Part shown: positions 51,746 through 60,335 of the stretch, piece by piece
How positions within the stretch are numbered: the stretch's first letter is position 1
Layout of the letters: every line of letters begins with the position of its first letter
NCBI GenBank assembly: GCA_036524855.1
Contig: DATDBL010000019.1
Location: 1-64,000, forward strand
Direction of reading: 5' to 3'
Source of the DNA: Aldersonia sp036524855
GTDB taxonomy: Bacteria; Actinomycetota; Actinomycetes; Mycobacteriales; Mycobacteriaceae
Length of the DNA stretch: 64,000 nt
Notes under the pieces: model-generated
The model's database searches: none
What the model saw: the letters and a program-made list of their open reading frames with translations, nothing else
What the model was told of the DNA's origin: nothing
Program-made: the position numbers and the translations under genes

Positions 51746-52293
51746 ACGGGCACGCCGAGATGGTGGTGCTGCTCGGCGACCACGGCCAGCGGGTGGGCAC
51801 CGCAGCGAAGACCACGGTCCATCACAACGCCACGCCGCTGCATCTGGGGTTTTCCTGCTACCTGTTCGACCCGTCCGGTCAGGTTCTGCTCACCCGCCGT
51901 GCCCTGAGCAAACCCACCTGGCCCGGGGTGTGGACAAACTCCTGCTGCGGCCACCCGGGCCCGGGGGAAGACGCGGCCGCGGCGGTGCGCCGGCGCGCCG
52001 GCCAAGAACTGGGTCTGGCCATCGGCGACCCGGCCTGTGTGCTGCCGCGGTTTCGTTATCGGGCGATCGCCTCCGACGGTACCGTCGAAAACGAGATCTG
52101 CCCGGTGTTCTGCGCCCGCACCGAGGGCGCGGTCACCGCCGACCCGACGGAGGTCATGGATTGGCGGTGGGTGTCCTGGCCGCAGCTGTGCCTTGCGGCC
52201 CAGCTGGCGTGGCCGCTCAGTCCCTGGGCCGTCGCGCAGATCCCGCTACTGACCGCGGCCGGCGTCGAGACCTGGACGAAAGGCGGAGACTAG
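51742..52293 (+). CDS. idi: isopentenyl-diphosphate isomerase, type 1
   Basis: The 183-residue product starts at GTG 51742, overlapping crtB. It is a Nudix-fold type 1 IDI. TPLHLGFSCYLFDPSGQVLL is the start of the domain, TWPGVWTNSCCGHPGPGED carries the catalytic cysteine, and GTVENEICPVFCA carries the catalytic glutamate. It interconverts IPP and DMAPP, boosting precursor supply for crtE. Its place inside the crt operon is usual in actinobacteria. Confidence 0.93.
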   Translation: MNGHAEMVVLLGDHGQRVGTAAKTTVHHNATPLHLGFSCYLFDPSGQVLLTRRALSKPTWPGVWTNSCCGHPGPGEDAAAAVRRRAGQELGLAIGDPACVLPRFRYRAIASDGTVENEICPVFCARTEGAVTADPTEVMDWRWVSWPQLCLAAQLAWPLSPWAVAQIPLLTAAGVETWTKGGD

Positions 52294-52299
52294 TAGGCC

Positions 52300-52653
52300 A
52301 TGGACCGCTGGCAATACCTCATCGTGATGTCGATCTGCCTGCTGCTGACCGCACCCCTGGAGATCGTCCTCGGGGCGCGGGTGTATCGCCGGCCGGTCCT
52401 GCTGACCGGCACGGTGCTGCCGGTCGTCGCGGTGTTTCTGGTGTGGGACGCACTCGCCATCGCCGCCGACGTGTGGAGTTACAACCCGCGCTATCTGACC
52501 GGGATCCGGCTACCGTTCGCGATCCCGCTGGAAGAGCTGGTGTTCTTCCTGGTGATCCCGCTGTGCGCGCTGCTCACCTACGAAGCGGTGACCACACTGC
52601 TGGCGCGGCTGTCTCGGCCGCGTGCCGGTGCGCGGAAAGGAGTCGAGAGGTGA
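52300..52653 (+). CDS. crtYc: heterodimeric lycopene cyclase subunit
   Basis: The 117-residue product starts at ATG 52300 behind AAAGGCGGAG. It has three predicted membrane helices (YLIVMSICLLLTAPLEIVLG, GTVLPVVAVFLVWDALAIAA, LEELVFFLVIPLCALLTYEA). The conserved TGIRLPFAIPLEELVFFLV of CrtYc carries the PxxE-type catalytic motif. It pairs with the CrtYd product that follows to cyclise lycopene ends. Stop and start of the two genes overlap by 4 bp. Confidence 0.88.
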   Translation: MDRWQYLIVMSICLLLTAPLEIVLGARVYRRPVLLTGTVLPVVAVFLVWDALAIAADVWSYNPRYLTGIRLPFAIPLEELVFFLVIPLCALLTYEAVTTLLARLSRPRAGARKGVER

Positions 52654-52979
52654 GCGGCCTCGGCTACACCCTACCCGCCGTCGCGGCGGTGATCGTGGTG
52701 TGCGCCTGCGAGATCCTGGTGCTGCGCACTGGGCTGTTCCGCCGGGCGAGCTACTGGATCGCCATGACGATCGTCGGCGCCTTTCAGATCCCGGTCGACG
52801 GGTGGCTGACCAAGCTGTCCGCGCCGCTGGTGCTGTACAACCCCGATCATGTCACCGGGGTGCGGTTCCCATTGGACATCCCGGTCGAGGACTACCTGTT
52901 CGGCTTCGCCCTGGTCACCGCGGTCCTGCTGCGCTGGGAACAGCTCAAGCAGCGCGAGGCCCGGCGAGGCGAGTCGTGA
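52650..52979 (+). CDS. crtYd: heterodimeric lycopene cyclase subunit
   Basis: The 109-residue product starts at GTG 52650. It shows the same fold as CrtYc: three helices and VTGVRFPLDIPVEDYLFGFA, whose IPVEDY is the counterpart of the active-site motif. NPDHVTG precedes it. Such short subunits act as a heterodimer and can produce beta- or gamma-type rings. The next gene, crtU, overlaps by 4 bp. Without lycopene supply it would have no substrate. Confidence 0.88.
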   Translation: MSGLGYTLPAVAAVIVVCACEILVLRTGLFRRASYWIAMTIVGAFQIPVDGWLTKLSAPLVLYNPDHVTGVRFPLDIPVEDYLFGFALVTAVLLRWEQLKQREARRGES

Positions 52980-54544
52980 CCGTCCGGGTCGGCCGGGACC
53001 GCCGAGCGGTGCGGCATCGCGCACCTGCCGGCGCACGCGACACGAGCCAATTGGCACACCGCCCGCGGGTGGCCGTCGTCGGTGCCGGCATCGCCGGGCT
53101 GACCGCGGCCACCGGACTGGCGGAACGCGGCGTGGGCGTCACGCTGATCGAGGCCGCACCCTATCTCGGCGGCCGCGTCGGCGGCTGGACCGAGCCGCTG
53201 CCCGACGGTACGGCGGGGGCGATGAACCGTGGCTTCCACGCATTCTTTCGCCAGTACTACAACCTGCGGCAACTCCTGCGCCGCACCGACCCGCACCTGG
53301 ACCGGTTGTGCCCGGTCGAGGACTACCCCCTCATCGATGCGCACGGACGCCGGGACACCTTCCACGGGTTGCCGCGCACCCCGCCGTTGAACGCGCTGCG
53401 ATTCGCGCTGCGCAGCCCCACCTTCGCTCTGTCGGACCTGGCGCGGCTCGATGCCCGCGCCGCCGCGCCGCTGGCCGACGTCTCGGTCCCCGAGATCTAC
53501 CACCGGCTCGACCACGTCGACGCCGCCACGTTCCTACAGCGCATCCGGTTTCCAGCCGCCGCGCAGCATTTGGCGTTCGAGGTGTTTTCCCGAAGCTTCT
53601 TCGCATGCCCGGAGGCGATGTCGGCGGCCGAGCTGGCCATTATGTTCCACATCTATTTTCTCGGCTCGGCCGAGGGGCTGCTCTTCGACGTGCCGACCGC
53701 CAACTTCGACACCGCCCTGTGGCACCCGCTCCGCCGGCGCCTGACCGCCCTGGGGGTCGACATCTGCCTCGACACCACCGTCACCGCGGTCGAACTCGGC
53801 GGTCGGCGTACGTTTCGGCTCCACGATCACGATGGTGACCTTCTCGACGCCGATGCGGTGGTGCTGGCCCTCGACACCGGCGCCCTGCGCACCCTGGTCG
53901 ATGCCTCCCCGGGGCTCGGCGATTCCTCATGGCGCGCCAGGGTGGCACGGCTGCGCACCGCGCCCCCGTTTCTGGTGCACCGGCTGTGGCTGGACCGGCC
54001 CGTCGCCGCGCACCGTCCCCCGTTCCTGGCCGCCGCCGGTCTGACCCCCTTGGACAACATCAGCGTGCTCGACCGTTACGAACACGAGGCCTCCGCCTGG
54101 GCGCGGCGCAGCCGCGGTGCCGTGGTCGAACTGCACGCCTACGCATGCACCGAACTCGCCGGCTGCGGCTCAGACCCGCGACGCGCGGCGCTGCTTACGC
54201 AACTCGTGGCGCGCCTGCACCAGCTCTACCCGGAAACCGCAACCGCCCGCACGGTCGCCGAGACAACGCTCTGGCGGTCGGACTGCCCGCTGTTCGGTGT
54301 CGGAGACTTTGCGAATCGCCCGCGGGTGCGCACCCCGCACCCGCGGCTGATGCTGGCCGGCGATCTGGTACGTATCGACCTGCCGGTCGCGTTGATGGAA
54401 CGCGCCGCCACCAGCGGCTGGCACGCCGCCAACTGCCTGCTCGCCGAGTGGAAGCTGGCCGGGCACGACCTCTACACCGTGCCCACCCGTGGCCGCAGCA
54501 CCGTGCTGCGGTGGCTGGCCGCGAAAGAAAGCCGGACAGCATGA
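52976..54544 (+). CDS. crtU: carotene desaturase/methyltransferase (aromatic ring forming)
   Basis: The 522-residue product starts at GTG 52976. After a short basic leader comes an FAD motif, RVAVVGAGIAGLTAATGLAE (glycines about 36-41), then YLGGRVGGWTEPLPDGTAGA, RGFHAFFRQYYNLRQLLRR and a C-terminal FAD contact (PHPRLMLAGDLVRIDLPVAL, MERAATSGWHAANCLL). This matches CrtU-type enzymes that turn beta- or gamma-carotene ends into aromatic rings (isorenieratene, chlorobactene). It overlaps the Rieske gene by 4 bp. Confidence 0.9.
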   Translation: MTVRVGRDRRAVRHRAPAGARDTSQLAHRPRVAVVGAGIAGLTAATGLAERGVGVTLIEAAPYLGGRVGGWTEPLPDGTAGAMNRGFHAFFRQYYNLRQLLRRTDPHLDRLCPVEDYPLIDAHGRRDTFHGLPRTPPLNALRFALRSPTFALSDLARLDARAAAPLADVSVPEIYHRLDHVDAATFLQRIRFPAAAQHLAFEVFSRSFFACPEAMSAAELAIMFHIYFLGSAEGLLFDVPTANFDTALWHPLRRRLTALGVDICLDTTVTAVELGGRRTFRLHDHDGDLLDADAVVLALDTGALRTLVDASPGLGDSSWRARVARLRTAPPFLVHRLWLDRPVAAHRPPFLAAAGLTPLDNISVLDRYEHEASAWARRSRGAVVELHAYACTELAGCGSDPRRAALLTQLVARLHQLYPETATARTVAETTLWRSDCPLFGVGDFANRPRVRTPHPRLMLAGDLVRIDLPVALMERAATSGWHAANCLLAEWKLAGHDLYTVPTRGRSTVLRWLAAKESRTA

Positions 54545-55566
54545 CACAGCGGGATTCACAGCGGCGGCGGTGGCCGAAAAACTCCCCGCTACAACCTCTT
54601 CCACCCACCGCCTGGTCTCGTCAACAACCCACCTACCGCGCCGCGAAACCCGATCTCATCGCCGCCGTCCTCGACCGCACACAGGCCCAACCGTCGGGAA
54701 ACTGGTTCGTGTTCGCCGCCAGCCGCGACCTCGACACGCACCGGCCGTTCGGTGCCACGGTCGCCGGTGTAGAACTCGTCGCCTGGCGCGACCACAGCGG
54801 CCGCCTGACCGTCGGCCCCGGCGCCTGTCCCCATTTGGGGGCGCCGCTGAACTCCGCCGCGCTCGACTGCGGTGGATTGCGATGTCGATGGCACGGGCTG
54901 CGCATCGACGCCCAGGGTGTGCCGGGCTGGGCACCGTTTCCCAGTCATGACGACGGCGTGCTTGCCTGGGTGCGCCTGGACCACATCGGGCGGGAAGCAC
55001 CGTTGCCGGTCCCGGTCGTCCCGGCACGGCCGTCCGCGCGCACACATGTGGCCGCCGTCGCTACCTTGATCGGCACCTGCGAACCGGTCGACGTCGTCGC
55101 CAACCGGCTCGATCCCTGGCACGGCGCCTGGTTCCACCCATATTCGTTCACCCACTTGGACGTGCTGGAGACACCCGACCCGGACTGCGGTGACCGGTTC
55201 GTGGTGGCGGTCACCTTCCGCGTGGGTCCGCGGCTCGGAGTACCAGTCCTAGCGGAGTTCACCAGTCCCGAACCCCGCACCGTGGTGATGCGAATCATCG
55301 ACGGCGAAGGCACCGGCAGCGTCGTGGAAACGCATGCAACCCCACTCGGCCCAGCTCTCGACGGACAGCCGCGCACCGCGGTCATCGAAGCCGTCGTGGC
55401 CGACTCGCCCCGACGCGGCTTCGCCGTCGCGCGCCGCGGCGCACTGATGCTGCGGCCGCTGATGCGCCGGGCCGCGGCCCGGCTGTGGCGCGACGACCTC
55501 GCCTACGCCGAACGCCGCTATCGGCTCCGCACCCGACCTACCGACCACACGCGTAGCCCGAAATAG
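54541..55566 (+). CDS. Rieske oxygenase-like protein (DUF5914 type)
   Basis: The 341-residue product starts at ATG 54541. The Rieske cluster ligands are in GACPHLGAPLNSAALDCGGL and RCRWHGLRID (C-x-H and C-x2-H). A C-terminal domain resembling DUF5914 follows (RLDPWHGAWFHPYSFTHLDV, GRGF-like). The histidines in PWHGAW and FHPYSF may bind catalytic iron. Proteins of this family sit in actinobacterial crt operons and probably hydroxylate or ketolate the carotenoid. It is the last gene of the operon on this strand. Confidence 0.82.
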   Translation: MTQRDSQRRRWPKNSPLQPLPPTAWSRQQPTYRAAKPDLIAAVLDRTQAQPSGNWFVFAASRDLDTHRPFGATVAGVELVAWRDHSGRLTVGPGACPHLGAPLNSAALDCGGLRCRWHGLRIDAQGVPGWAPFPSHDDGVLAWVRLDHIGREAPLPVPVVPARPSARTHVAAVATLIGTCEPVDVVANRLDPWHGAWFHPYSFTHLDVLETPDPDCGDRFVVAVTFRVGPRLGVPVLAEFTSPEPRTVVMRIIDGEGTGSVVETHATPLGPALDGQPRTAVIEAVVADSPRRGFAVARRGALMLRPLMRRAAARLWRDDLAYAERRYRLRTRPTDHTRSPK

Positions 55567-55646
55567 CTGGACCGTCGCATCTGTACAGTTCTATCGGGTC
55601 GTGGTCCGCGCGACCGGTGGACCCGCGGTGCCGACCATTTCGGCCG

Positions 55647-56963
55647 TTAACCGCCCTGCAGCCAACGATTCTCGTGAGTTCCATGCCCATCCAGTTCGGC
55701 CAGTACGTCGGCGATGGTGTCTAATGCAGTGGCGGCGGCGACCTCATCCCGCAGTCGCTGGGCGGCGGCGCGATACCGCGGCTCGGTGAGCACTCGATCC
55801 ACGGCCGCGGCAATGGCTTCGGGACTCGGATGTCCGGTCCGCAGATCGATGCCGGCACCTGTCCAAGCCACCCGGGCCGCGACCTCCGGTTTGTCCGCGG
55901 TGTCACCGGCCACCACCAAGGGCACACCGAGACTGAGGGCATTCTGCACACCCCCGTATCCGCCGTTGGTGACCATTGCGTCGACGTGCGGCAACAGTGC
56001 GGAATACGGGAGCAAATCGGTGACCCGCACGTTCGCCGGAGGCGGGTCACCGAGGGTGTCACGCGGCGCCCCGCCGGTGGTGACAACGACGAGCACGTCG
56101 TCGCGATGAGCCAAAGCGCGTAACGTCGCCCCGACCAGGAGATCGAGATCGGTGTTGTCCCAGGTGCCCTGGGTGACGTGCACGACCCGCCGGGTGGCCA
56201 GCAGGTCGGGCCACCACGCCGGGAGATGCTCTCGAACAACATGTCCCGCGAATATCGGTCCGGTGAAAACAACGTTGGCGGGCAGGTCGCGGCGCGGGTA
56301 CTCGAAGCCGGGCACGGTCAGCTGCAGCAGTCGGTCCGCCAGGCGCGGCCAGTCGGTGAGAAACACCGGTGACCGCCGGCTGTGCACGCCGCGCAGCGCT
56401 CGGTTCAACCGTCTTTGGATGCTGCCGAACAGGACATGGTGCACCACCCAGGTCATGGTGGAGTAGTTCACGCGCGGTTGCGGGGCCCAACCCGGTCCGA
56501 ACGGCGGCGTGTCCAGACTGGACACCGTCAGCGGACTGACACCGCACACCAGCACCGGTGGGCGCGGGCCGTCGCCGAGCAACAGCGGCAAGGCCCCGGT
56601 GAAGGCAACATCGACCAGCACCGCATCGACCCGCTCGCACTCGCCGAGCACGGTTTGCAACGCCCGGTACTGCGCGGCCAGCGGCGCGACGAACAGCGAC
56701 CGCATCTCCGTCCGTCCTCGGTGCCACCGGCGGATCAAGTCCGGCGCCTTCGAGAAAATCGAGAAACCACGTGACGGGCGACGCACCCCGGTTTCGGGCG
56801 GTAACACCGCGCCGTGCAACCCCGCATCCTGCACGAGGCTCTGGAAATCCTCGCCGGTCAGAAAGCGTACTTCATGGCCGCGATCGCGCAGATCGACACC
56901 AATGCGCAGCAACGGCAGCACGTGACCAGGAATCGGGCTCGCAGCCAACAGGTAATGCGCCAC
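55647..56963 (-). CDS. GT1-family glycosyltransferase, possible carotenoid glycosyltransferase
   Basis: The 438-residue product is called from GTG 56963 (AHYLLAASPIPGHVLPLLRI) behind GGAGG. The C-terminal UDP-sugar-binding segment is MVTNGGYGGVQNALSLGVPL with ADKPEVAARVAWTGAGIDL. The family includes CrtX and macrolide or rhamnosyl transferases. Convergent to the carotenoid operon, it is likely to glycosylate a hydroxylated carotenoid, but an unrelated lipid substrate is possible. It belongs to the same accessory block as the two reductase genes to its right, which are divergent from it. Confidence 0.82.
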   Translation of the reverse strand: MAHYLLAASPIPGHVLPLLRIGVDLRDRGHEVRFLTGEDFQSLVQDAGLHGAVLPPETGVRRPSRGFSIFSKAPDLIRRWHRGRTEMRSLFVAPLAAQYRALQTVLGECERVDAVLVDVAFTGALPLLLGDGPRPPVLVCGVSPLTVSSLDTPPFGPGWAPQPRVNYSTMTWVVHHVLFGSIQRRLNRALRGVHSRRSPVFLTDWPRLADRLLQLTVPGFEYPRRDLPANVVFTGPIFAGHVVREHLPAWWPDLLATRRVVHVTQGTWDNTDLDLLVGATLRALAHRDDVLVVVTTGGAPRDTLGDPPPANVRVTDLLPYSALLPHVDAMVTNGGYGGVQNALSLGVPLVVAGDTADKPEVAARVAWTGAGIDLRTGHPSPEAIAAAVDRVLTEPRYRAAAQRLRDEVAAATALDTIADVLAELDGHGTHENRWLQGG

Positions 56964-57139
56964 ACGCCTCCGAGTCGTCGGTACAGGCCTTCGCCACAAG
57001 TCTGGCACGCACACCCGGCCACCGCGCTCCGGCCGGCTCCGCCGTGGTGAGGACGCGAATGTTGGTTTGATCCCGTGCTCATCGCAATCGGGGCGCGACC
57101 GGACCCATCCGCATCTGCATCGGCGCCGAATCACGAGAT

Positions 57140-58681
57140 GTGGAATCCGAGCGTGCCGCCGCAACCGATGCTTCCCGTTCACACCGGTGCCTGGTAACCG
57201 GCGCCACGGGCTACATCGGCGGACGGTTGGCCCCACGACTGGTCGCCGCAGGGCACACGGTGCGCGCTCTCGCCCGGACACCCGACAAGTTGCGCGACGT
57301 GCCCTGGGCCGACGCCGCCGAGGTGGTGCAGGGCGATCTGGGCGACCTCGCCTCGCTGCGCAAGGCTTGTCGCGACATCGACGTGGTGTACCTGCTGGTG
57401 CACGCCATGGGCTCCTCGGTGTCCTTCGCCGAGGACGAGGCGCGCGGGGCGCGTAACCTCGCCGAGGCTGCGGCCGAGGCCGGGGTCGAGCGGATCGTGT
57501 ATCTGGGCGGACTGCACCCGCCCGACGGGCCGCTCTCGCCGCACCTGGCCTCGCGCGCCGCGGTCGGGCAGATCCTGCTCGACGGCCCGGTGCCCGCAAC
57601 CGTCCTGCAGGCCGGCACGGTGATCGGGTCCGGATCCGCGTCGTTCGAGATGATCCGCCACCTCACCAACAGACTGCCGCTGATGACCACCCCGAAATGG
57701 GTGCACAACCGGATCCAGCCGATCGCAGTGCGCGACGTGTTGCACTACCTGCTCGGTGCCGCAACCATTGCGCCACCGCCGAACCGCACCTTCGACATCG
57801 GTGGGCCCGAGATCCTCACTTACGAGGACATGATGAAGGTGTACGGGCAGGTCGCGCAGCTGTCGGCGCGACATGTGCTGGTACTGCCGGTTCTGACGCC
57901 GCGGCTGGCAAGTCTTTGGGTTGGCCTGGTGACCCCGTTGCCGAGTCGGCTGGCCAAACCGTTGATCGAGTCGGTGCAATGCGAAGCCATCGCACACGAA
58001 TGCGACATCGGCGCGGTGATCGCGCCACCGGCGGGCGGACTGACCTCGTACCGCCAGGCAGTCAGTTTGGCGCTGCAGCGGATTCGCGACGGTGAGACCG
58101 AGACGCGCTGGTCGAACGCGAGCGCCCACGACGCTCCTTCGGATCCGTTGCCGTCGGATCCGGACTGGGCGGGTGAGACCGTGTACTCCGACGTGCGGTC
58201 GCGGGAGGTGGCCGCCGACGCCCCCGAGGTGTGGGCGGTCGTGGAAAGCATCGGCGGCGAAAATGGTTGGTACTCCTTTCCGCTCGCGTGGTCGGTGCGG
58301 GGATGGATCGACCGGTTCGCCGGCGGGGTCGGGCTGCGCCGGGGTCGACGCGATCCGCGACGCCTGCAGACCGGCGAGGCCCTGGACTTCTGGCGGGTCG
58401 AGCGCATCGACCGTGGTCGCGAGTTGCGGCTGCGGGCGGAGATGCGCGTGCCGGGCCGGGCGTGGCTGGAGTTTCGGGTCACACCACTCGGGCCGGGACG
58501 GTCGCGTATCGACCAGCGCGCGGTGTTCTTCCCGCACGGACTTGCCGGGCGCTCCTACTGGTACTCCGTGCTGCCCTTCCACGGCGTCGTTTTCCGCGGC
58601 ATGCTCGAGAACATCTCCAGCAAGGCCGAACGCGGCGGCGGCGAGGGCGCACCGGTGGAGGACTCGGCGGCGGTCGCATGA
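57140..58681 (+). CDS. SDR (NAD(P)-binding) protein fused to DUF2867
   Basis: The 513-residue product starts at GTG 57140. The N-terminal atypical SDR domain has LVTGATGYIGGRLAPRLVAA, GVERIVYLGGLHPPDG and NRTFDIGGPEILTYEDMMKV. The C-terminal DUF2867 domain has GWYSFPLAWSVRGWIDRFAG and EALDFWRVERIDRGRELRLR. This pairing is common in actinobacteria next to carotenoid or photolyase genes. The reaction is unknown. It is the intact paralogue of the deleted copy at 44.3-45.2 kb. The next gene overlaps by 4 bp. Confidence 0.88.
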   Translation: MESERAAATDASRSHRCLVTGATGYIGGRLAPRLVAAGHTVRALARTPDKLRDVPWADAAEVVQGDLGDLASLRKACRDIDVVYLLVHAMGSSVSFAEDEARGARNLAEAAAEAGVERIVYLGGLHPPDGPLSPHLASRAAVGQILLDGPVPATVLQAGTVIGSGSASFEMIRHLTNRLPLMTTPKWVHNRIQPIAVRDVLHYLLGAATIAPPPNRTFDIGGPEILTYEDMMKVYGQVAQLSARHVLVLPVLTPRLASLWVGLVTPLPSRLAKPLIESVQCEAIAHECDIGAVIAPPAGGLTSYRQAVSLALQRIRDGETETRWSNASAHDAPSDPLPSDPDWAGETVYSDVRSREVAADAPEVWAVVESIGGENGWYSFPLAWSVRGWIDRFAGGVGLRRGRRDPRRLQTGEALDFWRVERIDRGRELRLRAEMRVPGRAWLEFRVTPLGPGRSRIDQRAVFFPHGLAGRSYWYSVLPFHGVVFRGMLENISSKAERGGGEGAPVEDSAAVA

Positions 58682-59685
58682 GTGTCTTCGCCTCGCTCGC
58701 GGGTGTGGTCGATGAGACGCTCGACCGTGCGGTGGTGCCGGGCTACTCACGCCTGGGCTACGCGCTGCGCCGCCGTACCTGGCCCGGGGACGATCCCGCG
58801 CCGAATGCGTTGGCCGCGAGGACGGTCCTGGTCACCGGCGCCGGGTCGGGCATCGGGCTGGCGACCTGCCGGGCGTTCGCCGAACTGGGCGCGACTGTAC
58901 TCGCGGTGGGCCGCGACCCCGATCGGGGCGAGCAGGCCGCGGCCCAGGTCGCGGTGGACGTTCCCGACGCCGACATCCGGTTCGAGCGCTGCGACGTGTC
59001 GAACCTCGCCGAGGTGCGCGCGTTCGGCGCCGATCTGTGCCGGCGGCACGACCGCCTCGACGTCGTCGTGCACAACGCCGGCGTGTTGCCACCGCGACGG
59101 ACGGAATCCGACCAGGGACACGAGGTCACACTCGCGACGCACGTGCTCGGACCGATCCTGCTGACCGAATCGCTGCTACCGCTGTTCGAGCAGGCGGCCC
59201 CCGCGCGGGTCGTGGTCGTCTCCTCCGGCGGCGCCTACACCACGCGCCTGCACGTCGAGGACCTGGAGTACCGCACCGGGCGCTACCTCGGCGCCAACGC
59301 CTACGCTCGCACCAAGCGGATGCAGATTGCGTTGACCCCGGTGCTGGACCGACGTTGGTCGAGTTACGGTGCGCGGGCCTACAGCATGCACCCGGGGTGG
59401 GCCGATACGCCCGGCGTCGCCGACTCGCTGCCGTTTTTCCGTCGCCTCACCGGGGCGCTGCTGCGCGACGCCGAACAGGCGGCCGACACCGTCGTGTGGT
59501 TGGCCGCGACCGCGACCCCTCCCCCGGGTGGGACCTTCTGGCACGACCGTCGAATCCGCCCGACTCACTACCTGCCGCAGACTCGGGAGACCGCAGCAGA
59601 GATCGAGGCGTTGTGGCAGTTCTGCTGCAATGCAACGGAAATCGCGCGCAGTTCGCGCGCGTCGAACAAGGAGGAGTCCGAATGA
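58678..59685 (+). CDS. short-chain dehydrogenase/reductase
   Basis: The 335-residue product starts at ATG 58678, overlapping the SDR-DUF2867 stop. It is a classical SDR: VLVTGAGSGIGLATCRAFAE binds the cofactor, DVVVHNAGVLPP is the NAG motif, VVVVSSGGAYT carries the serine, and YARTKRMQ the Tyr-x-x-x-Lys pair. An N-terminal extension of about 45 residues precedes the fold. The substrate may be a lipid or carotenoid end group. It shares an operon with the gene before and the secreted protein after. Confidence 0.88.
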   Translation: MSVFASLAGVVDETLDRAVVPGYSRLGYALRRRTWPGDDPAPNALAARTVLVTGAGSGIGLATCRAFAELGATVLAVGRDPDRGEQAAAQVAVDVPDADIRFERCDVSNLAEVRAFGADLCRRHDRLDVVVHNAGVLPPRRTESDQGHEVTLATHVLGPILLTESLLPLFEQAAPARVVVVSSGGAYTTRLHVEDLEYRTGRYLGANAYARTKRMQIALTPVLDRRWSSYGARAYSMHPGWADTPGVADSLPFFRRLTGALLRDAEQAADTVVWLAATATPPPGGTFWHDRRIRPTHYLPQTRETAAEIEALWQFCCNATEIARSSRASNKEESE

Positions 59686-60182
59686 ACACCACTCACACGA
59701 CACTGCGCCGCGTCGGCGGTGCCCTGTTGGGCACGGCCGCGGCGGCATCGTTGGCGGTGCTCGCCGCCCCGACCGCGACGGCGGCCCCGGTCGACTGCCG
59801 CGCACCGGGCGAGGCCGAGGTGATCAAGGCCGACGGGACGTCCGAGTGCGCGGCGGCGAGCGTGCCCGGCGGCGCCGCCGCGGCGTACGGCATCGAGGGC
59901 TGGGCCCTGGCCGAGGCCGGTTCCGGGTCGCTCGCTCTCGCGATCGGCCGCGACGGCGGACGGGCGGCGAGCACCGCGACCGGGGGCGCCGCGCCCGCGG
60001 CGATCGCAATGGGCCCGGAGTCGTCGGTGTCGCTCGCCGGCAGCGGCCCCGAGTTGACCCTCGGTCTCGCGGGCGCGGGAGCGACCGTCACGAGCGACGG
60101 GGCCGGGAACTACTCGTGCTCCGGCGGGCCCGCGTTCGCCGGCAACCTGCTCACGTTGCGCGGATGCATGTCGCAGGGCTGA
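59682..60182 (+). CDS. small secreted protein (DUF6764-like)
   Basis: The 166-residue product starts at ATG 59682, overlapping the SDR stop by 4 bp; AAGGAGGAG lies 8 bp upstream. A signal peptide (LRRVGGALLGTAAAASLAVL, cleavage near ATAAP) is followed by an alanine/glycine-rich beta-type domain with four cysteines (VDCRAPG, SECAAAS, NYSCSGG, RGCMSQG). This resembles the DUF6764 family of secreted actinobacterial proteins. The function is unknown. Its coupling to the SDR genes suggests a cell-envelope role. Confidence 0.75.
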   Translation: MNTTHTTLRRVGGALLGTAAAASLAVLAAPTATAAPVDCRAPGEAEVIKADGTSECAAASVPGGAAAAYGIEGWALAEAGSGSLALAIGRDGGRAASTATGGAAPAAIAMGPESSVSLAGSGPELTLGLAGAGATVTSDGAGNYSCSGGPAFAGNLLTLRGCMSQG

Positions 60183-60335
60183 GGCTCAGCGGACGGGGCG
60201 CAGTTCCACCGCGGCGGCGACCGCCCGCTCGAAGCGCCGAGCACGAAGTCGCTGCGCTCGCTGGCCTCGAGCTTGGCGCACTCCTGGGTTTCCCCCGTCC
60301 CGCGCCGATGCCTCGACGGAATCGGTCCAGCCGAC

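Noticed and set aside
50786..55566. crtI relocated elsewhere within the carotenoid operon
   Set aside because: No CrtI-type reading frame exists in the window apart from the stub; CrtU is a related flavoprotein but has the CrtU-specific motifs.
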